From: a bacterium
GTDB lineage: Bacteria; Verrucomicrobiota; Kiritimatiellia; RFP12; UBA1067
Direction: 5' to 3'
Length of the DNA: 40,340 nucleotides
Assembly: GCA_025360845.1 (NCBI GenBank)
Contig: JANYBJ010000084.1
Coordinates: forward strand, 1-40,340
In this document: in pieces, positions 39,582 through 40,340 of the stretch
Layout of the letters: each line of letters starts with the position of its first letter
Numbering within the stretch: position 1 is the first letter of the stretch
The notes under the pieces: generated by a model
The model's input: only the letters and a program-made list of their open reading frames with translations
Databases searched by the model: none
What the model was told of the DNA's origin: nothing
Made by a program: the position numbers and the translations under genes

Positions 39582-39611
39582 ACTATAACGCATGCCTACG
39601 GTTGTAGGCAA
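39582..39611 (-). promoter_or_regulatory. Promoter with spacer palindrome for the FHA activator gene
   Basis: On the minus strand TTGCCT (39606-39611) and TATAGT (39582-39587) are 18 nt apart. A perfect inverted repeat TGCCTAC-N4-GTAGGCA spans 39593-39610 and fills the spacer and part of the -35. The start codon follows the -10 by 9 nt, leaving at most a 2-3 nt leader. Confidence 0.55.
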
Positions 39612-39658
39612 TGCCAAAGATGCAACTGAATAAAAAAGTCGAATCTATGAGAATCGCC

Positions 39659-39688
39659 TTGCCCGACCCGTTTTCTCCATGATACCAT
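39659..39688 (+). promoter_or_regulatory. Candidate promoter of the small lipoprotein gene
   Basis: TTGCCC (39659-39664) and TACCAT (39683-39688) are 18 nt apart, with TG one base before the -10. The element closely matches the fkp promoter (TTGACG, 18 nt, TACCGT). The leader would be about 70 nt. Confidence 0.4.
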
Positions 39689-39767
39689 TCGAAAATCACG
39701 GCGTTGTGTATTCCCGCTTTAATAGGTCGGGTAAAAACGTCTTGAAAAGGACCGGAAAGCGAGCAGG

Positions 39768-40289
39768 ATGTCTCTGTTTTTGAGTTGTAAACGCATGGAT
39801 TGCGCACATGACAGGGTGGGAACAGTGGCCTTATGGGTCATTGTGTCAATGGCTTTTGTATGCCTGTTTTCGTCCGGCTGCAAGAAGAAGCGCGTGCCGG
39901 CCGTGCCCAAGGCCCCGCTGGCGAGCGTCTACACCAACCGGATGAACGACGCGGTTTATCTAGGCGCCTTGCAGACGAATCGCTTGGAACAGTCGCTTAA
40001 GGCCGGCGAGCGGAGTGTGATCGTTACGCAGATGCTGGCGTATAGCGAACGTGTCAAGGCCACGTTGCCGAAGGATGCCGACGAGGCGGCGCTCAAGGCG
40101 GCGCTGGCGAAAGACGAAGGCTGGCATAAGCTTGAGGCGCAAAACGCGAAGGCGATCGAAGACATCCAACAGGTTTTAGCGGCGGCCAGGGAAAAAGTCC
40201 ACCAGCGTATACTGGAGGAGAACCGGGACCGCAAGGCGGTGGCAGAGGGCAGGGCGAAGTCCGTCGATCCCATGATGCCCGGGAAGTGA
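39768..40289 (+). CDS. Small putative lipoprotein, function unknown
   Basis: A 173-aa protein with a hydrophobic segment at about residues 19-35 followed by a lipobox-like FSSGC at 34-38, so Cys38 would be lipidated and the rest anchored in the envelope. After a basic stretch (KKKR) the mature part is mostly helical and charged, with likely coiled coil at about 105-155 (KLEAQNAKAIEDIQQVLAAA). I do not recognise the family. GGAAAG lies 8 nt before ATG 39768; ATG 39795 is an alternative start that still keeps the signal. It is divergent from the FHA activator. The 51 bases after it, to the window end, show no feature. Confidence 0.7.
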   Translation: MSLFLSCKRMDCAHDRVGTVALWVIVSMAFVCLFSSGCKKKRVPAVPKAPLASVYTNRMNDAVYLGALQTNRLEQSLKAGERSVIVTQMLAYSERVKATLPKDADEAALKAALAKDEGWHKLEAQNAKAIEDIQQVLAAAREKVHQRILEENRDRKAVAEGRAKSVDPMMPGK

Positions 40290-40340
40290 TGTGCGCGGCG
40301 TGCGCGTGAGCGGAAAACGATTTACTTATGATAATCAGGA

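Overview
The window is GC-rich chromosomal DNA. Its gene content points to a PVC-superphylum bacterium, most likely a Kiritimatiellota/Lentisphaerota-type polysaccharide degrader. The basis is secreted multidomain glycoside hydrolases, TAT-exported Gfo/Idh/MocA oxidoreductases with a DUF1080 hydrolase, a URO-D-family protein, a PAS-AraC regulator, a fused fucokinase/GDP-fucose pyrophosphorylase and an FHA/sigma-54 activator. This placement is inference; no rRNA or tRNA gene is visible.

Layout. (1) 1-8.5 kb, plus strand: remnant of a defence island. It holds a DUF1156-type DNA methylase lacking its N-terminal half, an unrecognised 560-aa helical protein, an AlbA_2/HATPase_c_4 protein and a DUF499 P-loop ATPase. 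Both edges look eroded: a perfect 13-bp inverted repeat lies at the left, and an apparent SfsA stub and another broken ORF lie at the right. The helicase usually found with DUF1156/DUF499 is absent from the window. (2) 8.5-18.1 kb, minus strand: a polysaccharide operon transcribed leftward, in the order duplicated beta-helix surface protein, SGNH esterase-GH16 fusion, LacI-type regulator, GH50/GH42-like hydrolase with CBM9. The two enzymes carry three copies of a shared N-terminal beta-rich module that I do not recognise. (3) 18.3-24.2 kb, plus strand: P1B copper ATPase, Rh-type ammonium transporter, serine beta-lactamase-like hydrolase and a Fic protein. (4) 24.5-27.7 kb: a large secreted VIT/VWA/TPR/DUF2135 protein. 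(5) 27.8-38.2 kb: a PAS-AraC regulator divergent from a plus-strand run of two TAT oxidoreductases, a HEAT-repeat protein, a DUF1080 3-keto-glycoside hydrolase, a URO-D-family protein and Fkp. (6) 38.2-40.3 kb: an FHA/sigma-54 activator divergent from a small lipoprotein.

The genes fit an organism that breaks down external glycans. Secreted GH and esterase enzymes trim the polymer. Exported oxidoreductases plus DUF1080 could cleave glycosides by C3 oxidation, and Fkp activates fucose to GDP-fucose.

The most unusual signals are short palindromic or heptameric repeats apparently inserted in frame in fkp, related-looking hairpin elements between genes, the three-copy module, and promoters placed so close to start codons that fic and fkp should be leaderless.
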